Below the pieces are notes generated by a model. That model did no database searches, was not told the origin of the DNA, and worked only from the letters and a program-made list of their open reading frames with translations. Shown piece after piece: positions 1-5,519 of a stretch of DNA of 5,552 nt. This stretch comes from Bacteroidales bacterium. GTDB taxonomy: Bacteria > Bacteroidota > Bacteroidia > Bacteroidales > UBA932. The first letter of the stretch is position 1, and each line of letters opens with the position of its first letter. The DNA lies in assembly GCA_017551405.1 (NCBI GenBank), contig JAFZLP010000154.1:1-5552 (forward strand), read 5' to 3'. The position numbers were made by a program, and so were the translations under genes.

Positions 1-1127
1 AGCAGGTACACCAGCGAGCCCATGAGGGCGATGGGGATGGCGAGCACGATGATGAAAGTGGCCCTCCACCTGCCCAGGAACACGTACACCACCAGCATTA
101 CCACGAGCATCGTGATGATGATGGTACGCAGCAGCGACATGATGGTGTTGATGATGTTGTCGGAAGAGTCGATGACGTTGACCAGATTGATGTCGGAAGG
201 CAGAGACGGGGTGATTTCCGCCATCTTCTTCTTGACCTGCCTGATGACGTCGACGGTGTTGGCTCCGGTCTGCTTCTGGATCATGATGGTGGCCGCACGC
301 TGGCCGTCGGTCCAGGATTCCTGGTACTTCTCGGCGGGGCCGTCCACGAGGGTGGCCACGTCGCGCAGGTACACTGCGCTGCCGCCGCTGTAGCCCACCA
401 CCACGTCGAGCAGGTCGCGCGGGTCGGAGAATTCCTTCTCGACGCGCAGCGAGTAGGTCTCGGTGCCGATGTCGATGTTGCCGGACGGGACGTTGCGGTT
501 CTCGGAGGCGATGACCGCGGAGATGCCGGCTATGCTGAGCCCGTAAGCCTCGAGCTTGCTGGGATCGCAATAAATCTGGATTTCGCGGTCGGGGGCGCCG
601 ATGACCGTCACCGTACCCACGCCGTCCACGCGGGCGAGCGGGGTGGTGACCCTGTCGTCGAGGATGCGGTCCAGGCCGTTGAAGCTCTCGTCCGCCGTGG
701 CGCTGATTATCATGATGGGCATGTCGTCCATGCTGAACTTGCGCAGGAACGGCGTGCTGGCCCCGTCGGGCAGGGTCTGCGCCACCATGTCAAGGTTGTC
801 GCGGATGTCGTTGCAGGCCGCGTCGATGTCGGTGCCGTATTCGAATCTGAGTATGACGATGGCGATGTTCTCGCGGGAACGGGACGTCATGTCCTTGAGG
901 TGCTCGACGCTGTTGAGGTTGTTCTCGAGCACTTTCGTGAGGTTGTTCTCCACGTCCGTGGCGCTGGCGCCGGGATAGGAGCACATGACCATCACCACGT
1001 TGGCGTCGAAGTCGGGCAGCTGCGCTATGGATGTCTTCAGGAGCGCGTAGATGCCGAATACCACGAACGCCACGAACACGAGGATCGTGGTGACCGGCCG
1101 GTTTACTGCTGTACGGTAAATGCTCAT
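1..1127 (-). CDS. RND-family efflux pump inner-membrane permease (AcrB/MexB-like), N-terminal 375 residues, cut by window edge
   Basis: This is the inner-membrane proton/drug antiporter of a tripartite efflux system. I translated it by hand from the ATG at 1127-1125; the frame stays open to base 3 and runs off the window. It begins MSIYRTAVNRPVTTILVFVA, the usual RND start: a short cytoplasmic end with an N-R-P motif, then TM1 at about residues 12-30. A long periplasmic porter region follows, with a YPGAS-x-x-D-V-E stretch and an IRDNL motif. TM2 and the start of TM3 come at about 335-375, separated by FLGRWRA. RND pumps usually have about 1,000-1,050 residues, so roughly 36% is visible; the proton-relay Asp pair in TM4 lies outside. 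The start is set by a good Shine-Dalgarno and a 4-nt gap from the adaptor gene. Substrate cannot be read; a multidrug (HAE-type) role is inferred from family and context. Confidence 0.93.
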   Translation of the reverse strand, partial: MSIYRTAVNRPVTTILVFVAFVVFGIYALLKTSIAQLPDFDANVVMVMCSYPGASATDVENNLTKVLENNLNSVEHLKDMTSRSRENIAIVILRFEYGTDIDAACNDIRDNLDMVAQTLPDGASTPFLRKFSMDDMPIMIISATADESFNGLDRILDDRVTTPLARVDGVGTVTVIGAPDREIQIYCDPSKLEAYGLSIAGISAVIASENRNVPSGNIDIGTETYSLRVEKEFSDPRDLLDVVVGYSGGSAVYLRDVATLVDGPAEKYQESWTDGQRAATIMIQKQTGANTVDVIRQVKKKMAEITPSLPSDINLVNVIDSSDNIINTIMSLLRTIIITMLVVMLVVYVFLGRWRATFIIVLAIPIALMGSLVYL

Positions 1128-1131
1128 GGCG

Positions 1132-2154
1132 CTATCTCTCCACTATCTCGATCCTGGCTCCGTCCTTGAGGGCGCTGGCGCCGCTCACTGCGATGCGGTC
1201 GCCCTGGCTCACGCCGCTCAGGACTTCGTAGCTGTTGCCGGTGTGACGGCCGAGGGTTACTGCCGAGCTGCGCACGGTGAGCCCGTCCTCGTTGAGGATG
1301 TAGACGTAGCGCTGGCCGGTGCCGAGCTGCTTCACCACCGCCTCGTCGGGCACTACGGCGCTGTAGTTATCGCCGAAGTTCAGGGTCGCCTTGCAGTACA
1401 TGCCGGGCCTGAGGGCGCGGTCGCCGTTGGGCACCTGCACCTCGACCTTGAAGGTGTGGGAGGTGGCGTCCATGACGGGGTAGATGCGCTTCACGGTGCC
1501 GGAGAAGGTCCTGCCCGGAAGGGCGTCTGCCGTGACCTTCACGCCCTGGCCGACCTTCACCTTGGTGTAGTCGCTCTCGGACACGCCCACCAGAAGCTTG
1601 ACCGGGGTAATCTGCTGCACCGTGAATATGGGCTGGCCCATGGTGTACATGTCGCCGCGGTCATAGTTGCGGGCCGTCACCACGCCGTTTATGGGCGAGC
1701 GGAGGATGGTGTTCTGCTCGAGGTTCTCGTAGGACGCCTTCGCCACATTGTACTGCAGTTCGGCGGCTTCGTAGTCGCTGCGCGACAGGCCTCCCTGCTC
1801 GTAAAGCTGCTTGAGGCGGGCGAGTTCAGTCTCGGAATTGGTGAGCTGGAGCCGGCTCTGGGTGAGTTGGACGGCGTCCATCTCGGCGAGCACCTGGCCC
1901 TTTCCCACGAAGGTGCCGACTTCCACGTTGATCTTCTGGATGCGGCTGCCGCTCTGCGGGGCGATGTTGTTCACCGCGAAAGCCTGCACCGTGGTGGAAT
2001 AGTCTTCGGTCTGGGGAACCGTCCTGAACTGCACGTCAGTTACCGTCACGCGGGTGGGCGGGAGTTCAGTCGCCGCATTGGAGGAATCTGTCTTTTTCTG
2101 TCCGCAGGCGGCCACTGCCAGCGCTGCGAGGATTATGATGTATGTCTTTTTCAT
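1132..2154 (-). CDS. RND efflux periplasmic adaptor (membrane fusion protein), lipoprotein
   Basis: This is the HlyD/AcrA-type adaptor that bridges the RND pump and the outer-membrane channel; 340 residues, a normal length. It starts MKKTYIIILAALAVAACG, a lipoprotein signal with a lipobox ending at Cys17, so the mature protein is probably lipid-anchored facing the periplasm. Domains in order: first half of the lipoyl domain at about 62-93; alpha-helical hairpin at about 94-150, rich in Gln/Leu/Glu heptad-like positions; second lipoyl half with RSPINGVV at 152-159; beta-barrel at about 184-262, ending with LRPGMYCKATL at 248-258; membrane-proximal domain to the end, with the typical G-x-x-x-GD and L-x-DG motifs at 314-332. 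The start at 2154 is chosen because the signal peptide begins there and because ATGA overlaps the channel gene's stop. The open frame continues upstream only as a shadow of that gene. Confidence 0.95.
   Translation of the reverse strand: MKKTYIIILAALAVAACGQKKTDSSNAATELPPTRVTVTDVQFRTVPQTEDYSTTVQAFAVNNIAPQSGSRIQKINVEVGTFVGKGQVLAEMDAVQLTQSRLQLTNSETELARLKQLYEQGGLSRSDYEAAELQYNVAKASYENLEQNTILRSPINGVVTARNYDRGDMYTMGQPIFTVQQITPVKLLVGVSESDYTKVKVGQGVKVTADALPGRTFSGTVKRIYPVMDATSHTFKVEVQVPNGDRALRPGMYCKATLNFGDNYSAVVPDEAVVKQLGTGQRYVYILNEDGLTVRSSAVTLGRHTGNSYEVLSGVSQGDRIAVSGASALKDGARIEIVER
1135..1141 (-). promoter_or_regulatory. Ribosome binding site of the RND pump gene, inside the adaptor's last codons
   Basis: The minus strand reads GGAGAGA here, seven bases before the ATG at 1127. 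It lies in the final codons of the adaptor gene and fixes the pump start. It is the clearest Shine-Dalgarno in the window; the other starts have A-rich or unremarkable leaders, as is common in Bacteroidota. The position suggests translational coupling between adaptor and pump. Confidence 0.6.
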
Positions 2155-3482
2155 TTTTCGTAGATGCTGAAATCGGCGCCGAGGGTCTGTTCGAGCGCGG
2201 CCTTTGCCCCGATGAAAGTGTAAACTGCCTGGGATACCGCAAGCTGCGCCTGGGTGAGGGCGAGCTGCGCGTCGTTGAGGTCGGTGAGGGTGCTGCGGCC
2301 GACCTCGTAGCTCTTGGAGGCTATGCCGTAGGCTTTCTGGGCGCTCTCCAGCGCCTCGATGGCGGAGGAGTAGCTCTTGGTGGCCGTCTCCATGGTGTTG
2401 AGGCTCTGACGGATAGCCACGCGGAGGTTCCTCTCGGTGTCTTCCCGCTGGATGTCGAATTCCTGCTGCTGAGCGCGGGCCTGCTTCACCGCATTGTACC
2501 TGCTGCCGCCGGAGAAGATGGGGATGCTGAGACTCAGGCCCACGGTGGCGTAGGGATGCCATTTGTATTCGCTGAAGTTGAAGGCATTCTCCATGGCGTT
2601 GGCGCTGGCGTTGAAGGAGAGGGCGAGCGACGGGAGGCTCGCGTACTGCTGCATCCTTACGGAGTTGGCCAGCTGCCCGGCCTGGATCTCCAGCTGCCTG
2701 AGGGTGGAGTTGTCCGAAAGGTCGAAGTCTTCGGGCGCCATGTACTGGAGGTCATCGGCATAGTCCTGGAGGGATTCGGCGACGTCGATGTTGAGGTCGA
2801 GGTCCACTCCCATGAGGGCTTTCAGCTGCCAGAGGGTCAGGTAGACGGCGTTTTCGCTGTCATAGAGGCTGGGGATGGCGTTGGCCACGGCGGTCTTCGC
2901 CCGCGCGAGGTCGAGTTCCGAGGCCTTGGAGGCGTTGTACTTCTGCTGGGTCCGTTCGCAGTTCGCCACCGCGTTGTCGTACACGCTACCGTATACCCTC
3001 CTGGCCTCCTTGGCGAGCAGCACGGCGTAGTAGGCCTGCTTTACCTGGGTAACCATCTGCAGGCGCGAGCCGCGGGCCTTTTCGACCGCAAGCTCCACGT
3101 CCTGGCCGCTGATGGCGATGCTCTTCCAGAGCTGGGCGTTGACGATGGGCATGTTTGCCGAGACTCCCCCGTTGAAGGTGTTCCAGCGGCCGACTTCGAT
3201 ATCGACCGACTGGCCGCCCATGTCCATGGACATGACCTGTTTCTTGAGGGTGCGGCTGAACGAGCCGGAGGCGTTCACCGAAGGGAACAGTGAGGCGTAA
3301 CTGCCTTTGCGGGCATAGCCTTTCGCTTCGATTTCCTTGTCGGCCACCCGCACCGAGGCGTTCTCGCTGAGCGCTATCTCCAGCGCCTGGGCGAGGGTGA
3401 TCACGGTCGCCGAGGTGTCGGGGGCGGAGGTGATTGCAGGAGCCGCCTGCAGGACGGCCGCTGCCAATATCAAATGAATCAT
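2151..3482 (-). CDS. TolC/OprM-like outer-membrane efflux channel protein
   Basis: This is the outer-membrane exit duct of the tripartite exporter, first gene of the operon; 443 residues, within the usual 430-490. It has the two tandem outer-membrane-efflux-protein repeats, at about 27-220 and 250-437. Recognisable pieces are ITLAQALEIAL at 28-38, YYAVLLAKEA at 151-160, LSLSIPIFSGG at 316-326 before the second long helix pair, and YEVGRSTLTDLNDAQ at 392-406. The N-terminus is a short export signal, MIHLILAAAVLQAAPA, cleaved near 16-20; its charged n-region is weak and there is no lipobox Cys. The frame is open upstream to an ATG at 3707, but that would bury the signal peptide behind 75 unrelated residues and the promoter core at 3505-3512 would fall inside the gene, so I start at 3482. 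Stop and adaptor start overlap as ATGA. Confidence 0.94.
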   Translation of the reverse strand: MIHLILAAAVLQAAPAITSAPDTSATVITLAQALEIALSENASVRVADKEIEAKGYARKGSYASLFPSVNASGSFSRTLKKQVMSMDMGGQSVDIEVGRWNTFNGGVSANMPIVNAQLWKSIAISGQDVELAVEKARGSRLQMVTQVKQAYYAVLLAKEARRVYGSVYDNAVANCERTQQKYNASKASELDLARAKTAVANAIPSLYDSENAVYLTLWQLKALMGVDLDLNIDVAESLQDYADDLQYMAPEDFDLSDNSTLRQLEIQAGQLANSVRMQQYASLPSLALSFNASANAMENAFNFSEYKWHPYATVGLSLSIPIFSGGSRYNAVKQARAQQQEFDIQREDTERNLRVAIRQSLNTMETATKSYSSAIEALESAQKAYGIASKSYEVGRSTLTDLNDAQLALTQAQLAVSQAVYTFIGAKAALEQTLGADFSIYEK

Positions 3483-3501
3483 TTTACACGATGTATATAG
3501 T

Positions 3502-3527
3502 GTACAAAAATACAACAAATTTTGTAC
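3502..3527. promoter_or_regulatory. Perfect inverted repeat over the efflux promoter, candidate repressor operator
   Basis: GTACAAAA at 3502-3509 and TTTTGTAC at 3520-3527 are perfect reverse complements separated by 10 bases. The left arm contains most of the TAnnTTTG core of the efflux promoter, so a dimeric protein bound here would block RNA polymerase. TetR- or MarR-family repressors commonly control RND operons through such sites, but no regulator gene is in the window, so the binding protein is unknown. Confidence 0.4.
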
Positions 3528-3533
3528 CCGAAA
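3505..3533 (-). promoter_or_regulatory. Probable Bacteroidota-type promoter of the efflux operon
   Basis: The minus strand has TATTTTTG at 3512-3505, an exact match to the TAnnTTTG -7 core used by the Bacteroidota primary sigma factor. A -33 element is weak: TTTC at 3533-3530 (one mismatch to TTTG), 17 bases upstream. Transcription would begin near 3499, leaving a leader of about 15-20 nt before the ATG at 3482 with no clear Shine-Dalgarno. The core overlaps the inverted repeat at 3502-3527. Placement is inference from motif and position. Confidence 0.5.
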
Positions 3534-3535
3534 CA

Positions 3536-3629
3536 CCTCCCGCAAAACCTTTTCACGTAGCGGTCGTTGGACGCGTTTTGCTGCTGCCTGGGAGGGGCGA
3601 AACGCACCGCCCGACTCGTATCTACCAGG
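3536..3629 (-). other. Cluster of overlapping, mutually exclusive stem-loops upstream of the efflux promoter
   Basis: Two pairings compete. Fold one pairs CCTCCC plus GCAAAAC (3536-3548) with GTTTTGC (3575-3581) and GGGAGG (3590-3595), with eight unpaired bases between the two segments on the right side. Fold two pairs CCTGG (3587-3591) with CCAGG (3625-3629), enclosing GGGCG (3595-3599) paired with CGCCC (3608-3612). They share 3587-3595, so both cannot form at once. A further small hairpin, TGTCT/AGACA, lies at 3645-3656. This could be a leader RNA, a repeat element or chance; strand of action is assumed from the neighbouring genes. Confidence 0.3.
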
Positions 3630-3706
3630 TACTTTGGCCAGATTTGTCTGAAGACATTGGCAGGTGCCGGGTTTTACGTTTTTCACAAATAATTCATAAT
3701 CAGCCA

Positions 3707-3754
3707 TTTATGTAAATCATCCTATGCACTTTTCCATAGGAGGATTTGCGTAAA
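3707..3754. terminator. Long hairpin behind the GH16 gene, candidate terminator
   Basis: Arms at 3707-3726 and 3735-3754 are 20 bases each with an 8-base loop. Read on the plus strand they give 17 Watson-Crick pairs, two G-T wobbles and one A/G mismatch; on the minus strand the wobbles become A/C mismatches but 17 pairs remain. It lies 72 bases past the GH16 stop, where a terminator is expected, and no better hairpin is found between. There is no U-tract after it on either strand, so intrinsic termination is not assured; an RNA-stabilising 3' hairpin or an element end are alternatives. Confidence 0.4.
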
Positions 3755-3826
3755 ATATTGATTATAAGCTGGTTCCGAAAAACGCTATTGTAAGGCTTGC
3801 GTATTTACCGACGCTGTCCGGAGCCT

Positions 3827-5146
3827 TTACCTTATCCAAAGGTTCCTCACGTCCATTGCGCCGCCCTCGGACTGGATACCGATGTAGCCTTCTGTCGCCT
3901 CACTGCGGGCTTCGTTCACGAGGACGCCGTTTAGGAACGCCTTGATGACACCTTTCCTGCAGACAAAGACCATGTCATTCCACTCACCGACAGGCCTTTC
4001 AGGACTGTCTTCCACCAGGCGCGGCTTGCGGTAGAAAGGACCTTCCACTCCTTCCAGCGGAATCCCGCCCATGAGTATGCCCATATCCCGGGGCGTCATC
4101 TGAAGCTGAACGCCCTGAGGCCACACCTTGTCTTCTCCCTGCAGAAAATGGAAGATGCCGCCGTCCACTCCTTCATCTCCGGCCCAGCGCCATTCCAGAT
4201 GAAAGGTGTAATCTGAATACTTTTCTTCAGTCCTGATATAGCCGAAGGGCTGCCCGCTGATAAGAAGGACTTTTCCTTCAGCGGAGAAGGTCGGCTCATT
4301 ATCATTTTCGGGTTCTTTCAGAACGACCTTCCAGCCGGAAAGGTCCTTCCCGTTCAGGAGCTCCCGGTGGGGCTTTTCATACACTTTGATCCAGTCAATC
4401 CTGAGTTCCGAGGGGAGTTGTTCCGGGCTGCTTACAGCTCCTACCCAGTTCCCGCCAAGCTGGTTCGACAGGATGAGGTGGAAGGGGTAATCGGCCCAGA
4501 GGAATTGGTGCTCCACCCCTTCCAGACGCGGGTATGTGAGGGTTTTGACACCGTTGGTGAACAGGCAGACGCTGTCGCTGTACACTTCCGCTGCATAGAT
4601 GTTCCATCCGTCTTTGTCAATTTCAGCGGTGGCGTATTTGGGCGGTTCCTCCCCTCCGTCCAGGGTGTAGCGGGAATGAACAGTCTGATAGACGAAGTCG
4701 TCTGAATTCAGATGCTCCATGATATCAATTTCCGCGTATTCCGGTTGTGGGAGATCGCAGTCCGGCATGAGCCAGAGTGCCGGCCAGAAGCCATCTGCGC
4801 AGTTGAATTTGGCCTTGATTTCGATGCGGGCCTCCCGGAAAGACTTCTTCCCGCAGCTGGAAACGCCGCCAGTGACGAAGGGCGTCTCATCGGCCTCGCC
4901 TCCCACCTTGCCAAGCAGGACCAGCTGGCCGTCTTCGACAAAGACGAGGTCTTCCCTGAGCGACATCATGTCGTCCCAGTCGCTCTCTCCACGTGATACA
5001 CGGGTCCAAGCGTCTCCGTCCAGGGCGGTGCCGTTAAAGTTCTCTTCCCAGACAAGGTTCCATTCTTTTTCTGCGCGTGTTCCGCATGCAGTTACAACGA
5101 AAGCGGCGACCATCAGCGTGGCGCCAAGAATCAATGATCTATTCAT
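3827..5146 (-). CDS. GH16 family endo-beta-glucanase-like lipoprotein fused to a DUF1080 domain
   Basis: 439 residues. Residues 1-21 are a lipoprotein signal ending VVTAC, with Cys21 the likely lipid anchor; the residues after it (GTRAEKE) are only weakly acidic, so surface export is undecided. Residues about 29-257 are a GH16 jelly roll of the laminarinase type. EIDIME at 139-144 gives the nucleophile Glu139, helper Asp141 and acid/base Glu144. GFWPALWLMPD (119-129), LGGNWVG (230-236) and the closing RIDWIKVY (249-256) also match the family. Residues about 262-439 are DUF1080 (PF06439): LLNGKDLSGW (263-272), GGIFHFLQGEDKVWPQGVQL and a final GYIGIQSEGG...VRNLWIR. GH16 enzymes of this kind cut beta-1,3 or mixed beta-1,3/1,4-glucans; DUF1080 members include 3-keto-disaccharide hydrolases and may bind or cleave sugars. 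Beta-glucan as substrate is inferred. The gene appears monocistronic here, with GC content visibly lower than in the efflux genes. Confidence 0.9.
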   Translation of the reverse strand: MNRSLILGATLMVAAFVVTACGTRAEKEWNLVWEENFNGTALDGDAWTRVSRGESDWDDMMSLREDLVFVEDGQLVLLGKVGGEADETPFVTGGVSSCGKKSFREARIEIKAKFNCADGFWPALWLMPDCDLPQPEYAEIDIMEHLNSDDFVYQTVHSRYTLDGGEEPPKYATAEIDKDGWNIYAAEVYSDSVCLFTNGVKTLTYPRLEGVEHQFLWADYPFHLILSNQLGGNWVGAVSSPEQLPSELRIDWIKVYEKPHRELLNGKDLSGWKVVLKEPENDNEPTFSAEGKVLLISGQPFGYIRTEEKYSDYTFHLEWRWAGDEGVDGGIFHFLQGEDKVWPQGVQLQMTPRDMGILMGGIPLEGVEGPFYRKPRLVEDSPERPVGEWNDMVFVCRKGVIKAFLNGVLVNEARSEATEGYIGIQSEGGAMDVRNLWIR

Positions 5147-5165
5147 AAGCCGTTATGTTTCAGTG

Positions 5166-5195
5166 CAAATATAACATATTTGAAGCACAAAAATA
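5166..5195 (-). promoter_or_regulatory. Probable promoter of the GH16-DUF1080 gene
   Basis: TATATTTG at 5173-5166 on the minus strand matches the TAnnTTTG core exactly and would start transcription near 5160, giving a leader of only about 14 nt before the ATG at 5146. A second match, TATTTTTG, lies at 5195-5188. Its TTTG could serve as a -33 element, but the 14-base spacing is shorter than usual, so it may be an alternative core. No Shine-Dalgarno is apparent before the ATG. Confidence 0.5.
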
Positions 5196-5207
5196 GCCGA
5201 TAATAAT

Positions 5208-5313
5208 CCTACCCCCAGGTCGAAGTGCCGGGGGCAGGATCAAAAAAGGCGGTTTTTGACCTTACCCCCGGGTAGGCGTGCCGGGGGTAGGGACGATAAT
5301 GGCGTTTTTTGAC
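5208..5313. repeat. Two tandem 53-bp hairpin repeat units
   Basis: Units 5208-5260 and 5261-5313 are exactly 53 bp each and match at 41 of 53 positions by my count. Each starts C-Y-TACCCCC and has CCGGGGGYAG 20 bases in, so each folds into a stem of about nine pairs around a loop of about 13; each then has a T5-T6 run and ends GAC. The stem is the best-kept part and the stretch after it the most variable. In the minus-strand RNA of the first unit the stem is fully paired, with one G-U. They sit just upstream of the GH16 promoter; a terminator for the gene to the right is possible, but tandem duplication suggests a repeat family. Confidence 0.75.
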
Positions 5314-5373
5314 CTTACCCCCCCCTCGCCAGCGGCAGACTAGTCGGCGGCGGACAGCGGAGCGGAAATTGGC

Positions 5374-5391
5374 GGCGCGTCTCAACGCGCC
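5374..5391. repeat. Perfect small hairpin in the GC-rich gap (1 of 3)
   Basis: GGCGCGT at 5374-5380 and ACGCGCC at 5385-5391 form a perfect 7-bp stem with the 4-base loop CTCA. No U-tract follows on either strand. It lies inside the expanded third repeat unit. Confidence 0.45.
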
Positions 5392-5410
5392 CCCCGGAGG
5401 CCGGGACGGA

Positions 5411-5425
5411 GCTTGCATGGCAAGC
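5411..5425. repeat. Perfect small hairpin in the GC-rich gap (2 of 3)
   Basis: GCTTGC at 5411-5416 and GCAAGC at 5420-5425 form a perfect 6-bp stem around ATG. It also lies within the expanded third unit, about 20 bases from the previous hairpin. Confidence 0.4.
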
Positions 5426-5468
5426 GATGTCGGTAGGCCGGGAGGGGCGGGGGGTAGCGAAGCGGATA

Positions 5469-5485
5469 AGGGGGCAGCGCCCCCT
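5469..5485. terminator. Strong GC hairpin after the right-edge gene (3 of 3), possible terminator
   Basis: AGGGGGC at 5469-5475 and GCCCCCT at 5479-5485 make a perfect 7-bp stem with a 3-base loop. It lies 34 bases past the stop of the probable gene at the right edge, a fitting place for a minus-strand terminator, but only TTATCCGC follows rather than a U-run, so termination is uncertain. Confidence 0.35.
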
Positions 5486-5519
5486 CGGAGGGCCGCCCGT
5501 CTGGAAGACTCCGCCGCCC

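Larger units (their letters stand above)
3483..3826. other. 344-bp gap between the GH16 gene and the efflux operon
   Basis: No gene is supported here. From right to left it contains about 70 unremarkable bases after the GH16 stop, the long hairpin at 3707-3754, a structured block at about 3536-3656, and the efflux promoter with its inverted repeat at 3502-3533. Open frames cross much of the block on both strands, but neither shows a recognisable domain, and the minus-strand one is simply an in-frame upstream extension of the channel gene. I read it as non-coding, possibly a structured or dispersed element. Confidence 0.6.
5314..5457. repeat. Diverged third unit of the hairpin repeat with an expanded loop
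   Basis: CTTACCCCC recurs at 5314, exactly in phase with the two 53-bp units. The partner GGGGGGTAG is found only at 5449-5457; TACCCCCC (5316-5323) pairs perfectly with GGGGGGTA (5449-5456). The intervening 125 bases contain two perfect small hairpins. This reads as a third unit whose loop was enlarged or filled by an insertion, though C-rich and G-rich runs in such a GC-rich stretch can also pair by chance. Confidence 0.35.
5147..5519. other. 373-bp gap without a gene
   Basis: It holds the GH16 promoter on the left, the 53-bp hairpin repeats in the middle, and GC-rich hairpin-laden sequence on the right. A minus-strand open frame crosses 5209-5418, but it only translates the repeats and GC-rich sequence into an Arg/Gly/Pro-rich string with no domain or signal, so I do not call it a gene. 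Confidence 0.65.

Noticed and set aside
100..180. GAT/GTT-rich low-complexity stretch resembling a short tandem repeat
   Set aside because: It encodes Ile, Asn, Met and Val codons of TM2 and the segment before it in the RND pump, so protein composition explains it.
1120..2163. A 347-codon plus-strand open frame antisense to the adaptor gene
   Set aside because: It mirrors the adaptor, whose lipobox, lipoyl and barrel motifs are clear. Its His/Gly/Val-rich translation has no domain; it is a GC-bias shadow.
2155..2562. N-terminal extension of the adaptor open frame
   Set aside because: It is out-of-frame TolC coding sequence, Arg/Pro/His-rich, and would displace the lipoprotein signal that begins at 2154.
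2142..3293. A 383-codon plus-strand open frame antisense to the TolC-like gene
   Set aside because: The minus strand encodes a complete outer-membrane efflux protein here. The plus-strand product is a low-complexity Gly/Val/His/Glu-rich shadow.
3483..3707. 75-residue N-terminal extension of the channel protein from an ATG at 3707
   Set aside because: It would bury the signal peptide and cover the promoter core and inverted repeat. No outer-membrane channel domain extends there.
5209..5418. 69-codon minus-strand open frame in the repeat region
   Set aside because: It translates tandem hairpin repeats and GC-rich sequence into Arg/Pro/Gly-rich residues with no domain or ribosome site.
5208..5485. 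Possible CRISPR array
   Set aside because: Only two full units abut without spacers, the repeats contain long G/C-run hairpins and differ at 12 positions, and no cas genes are present.
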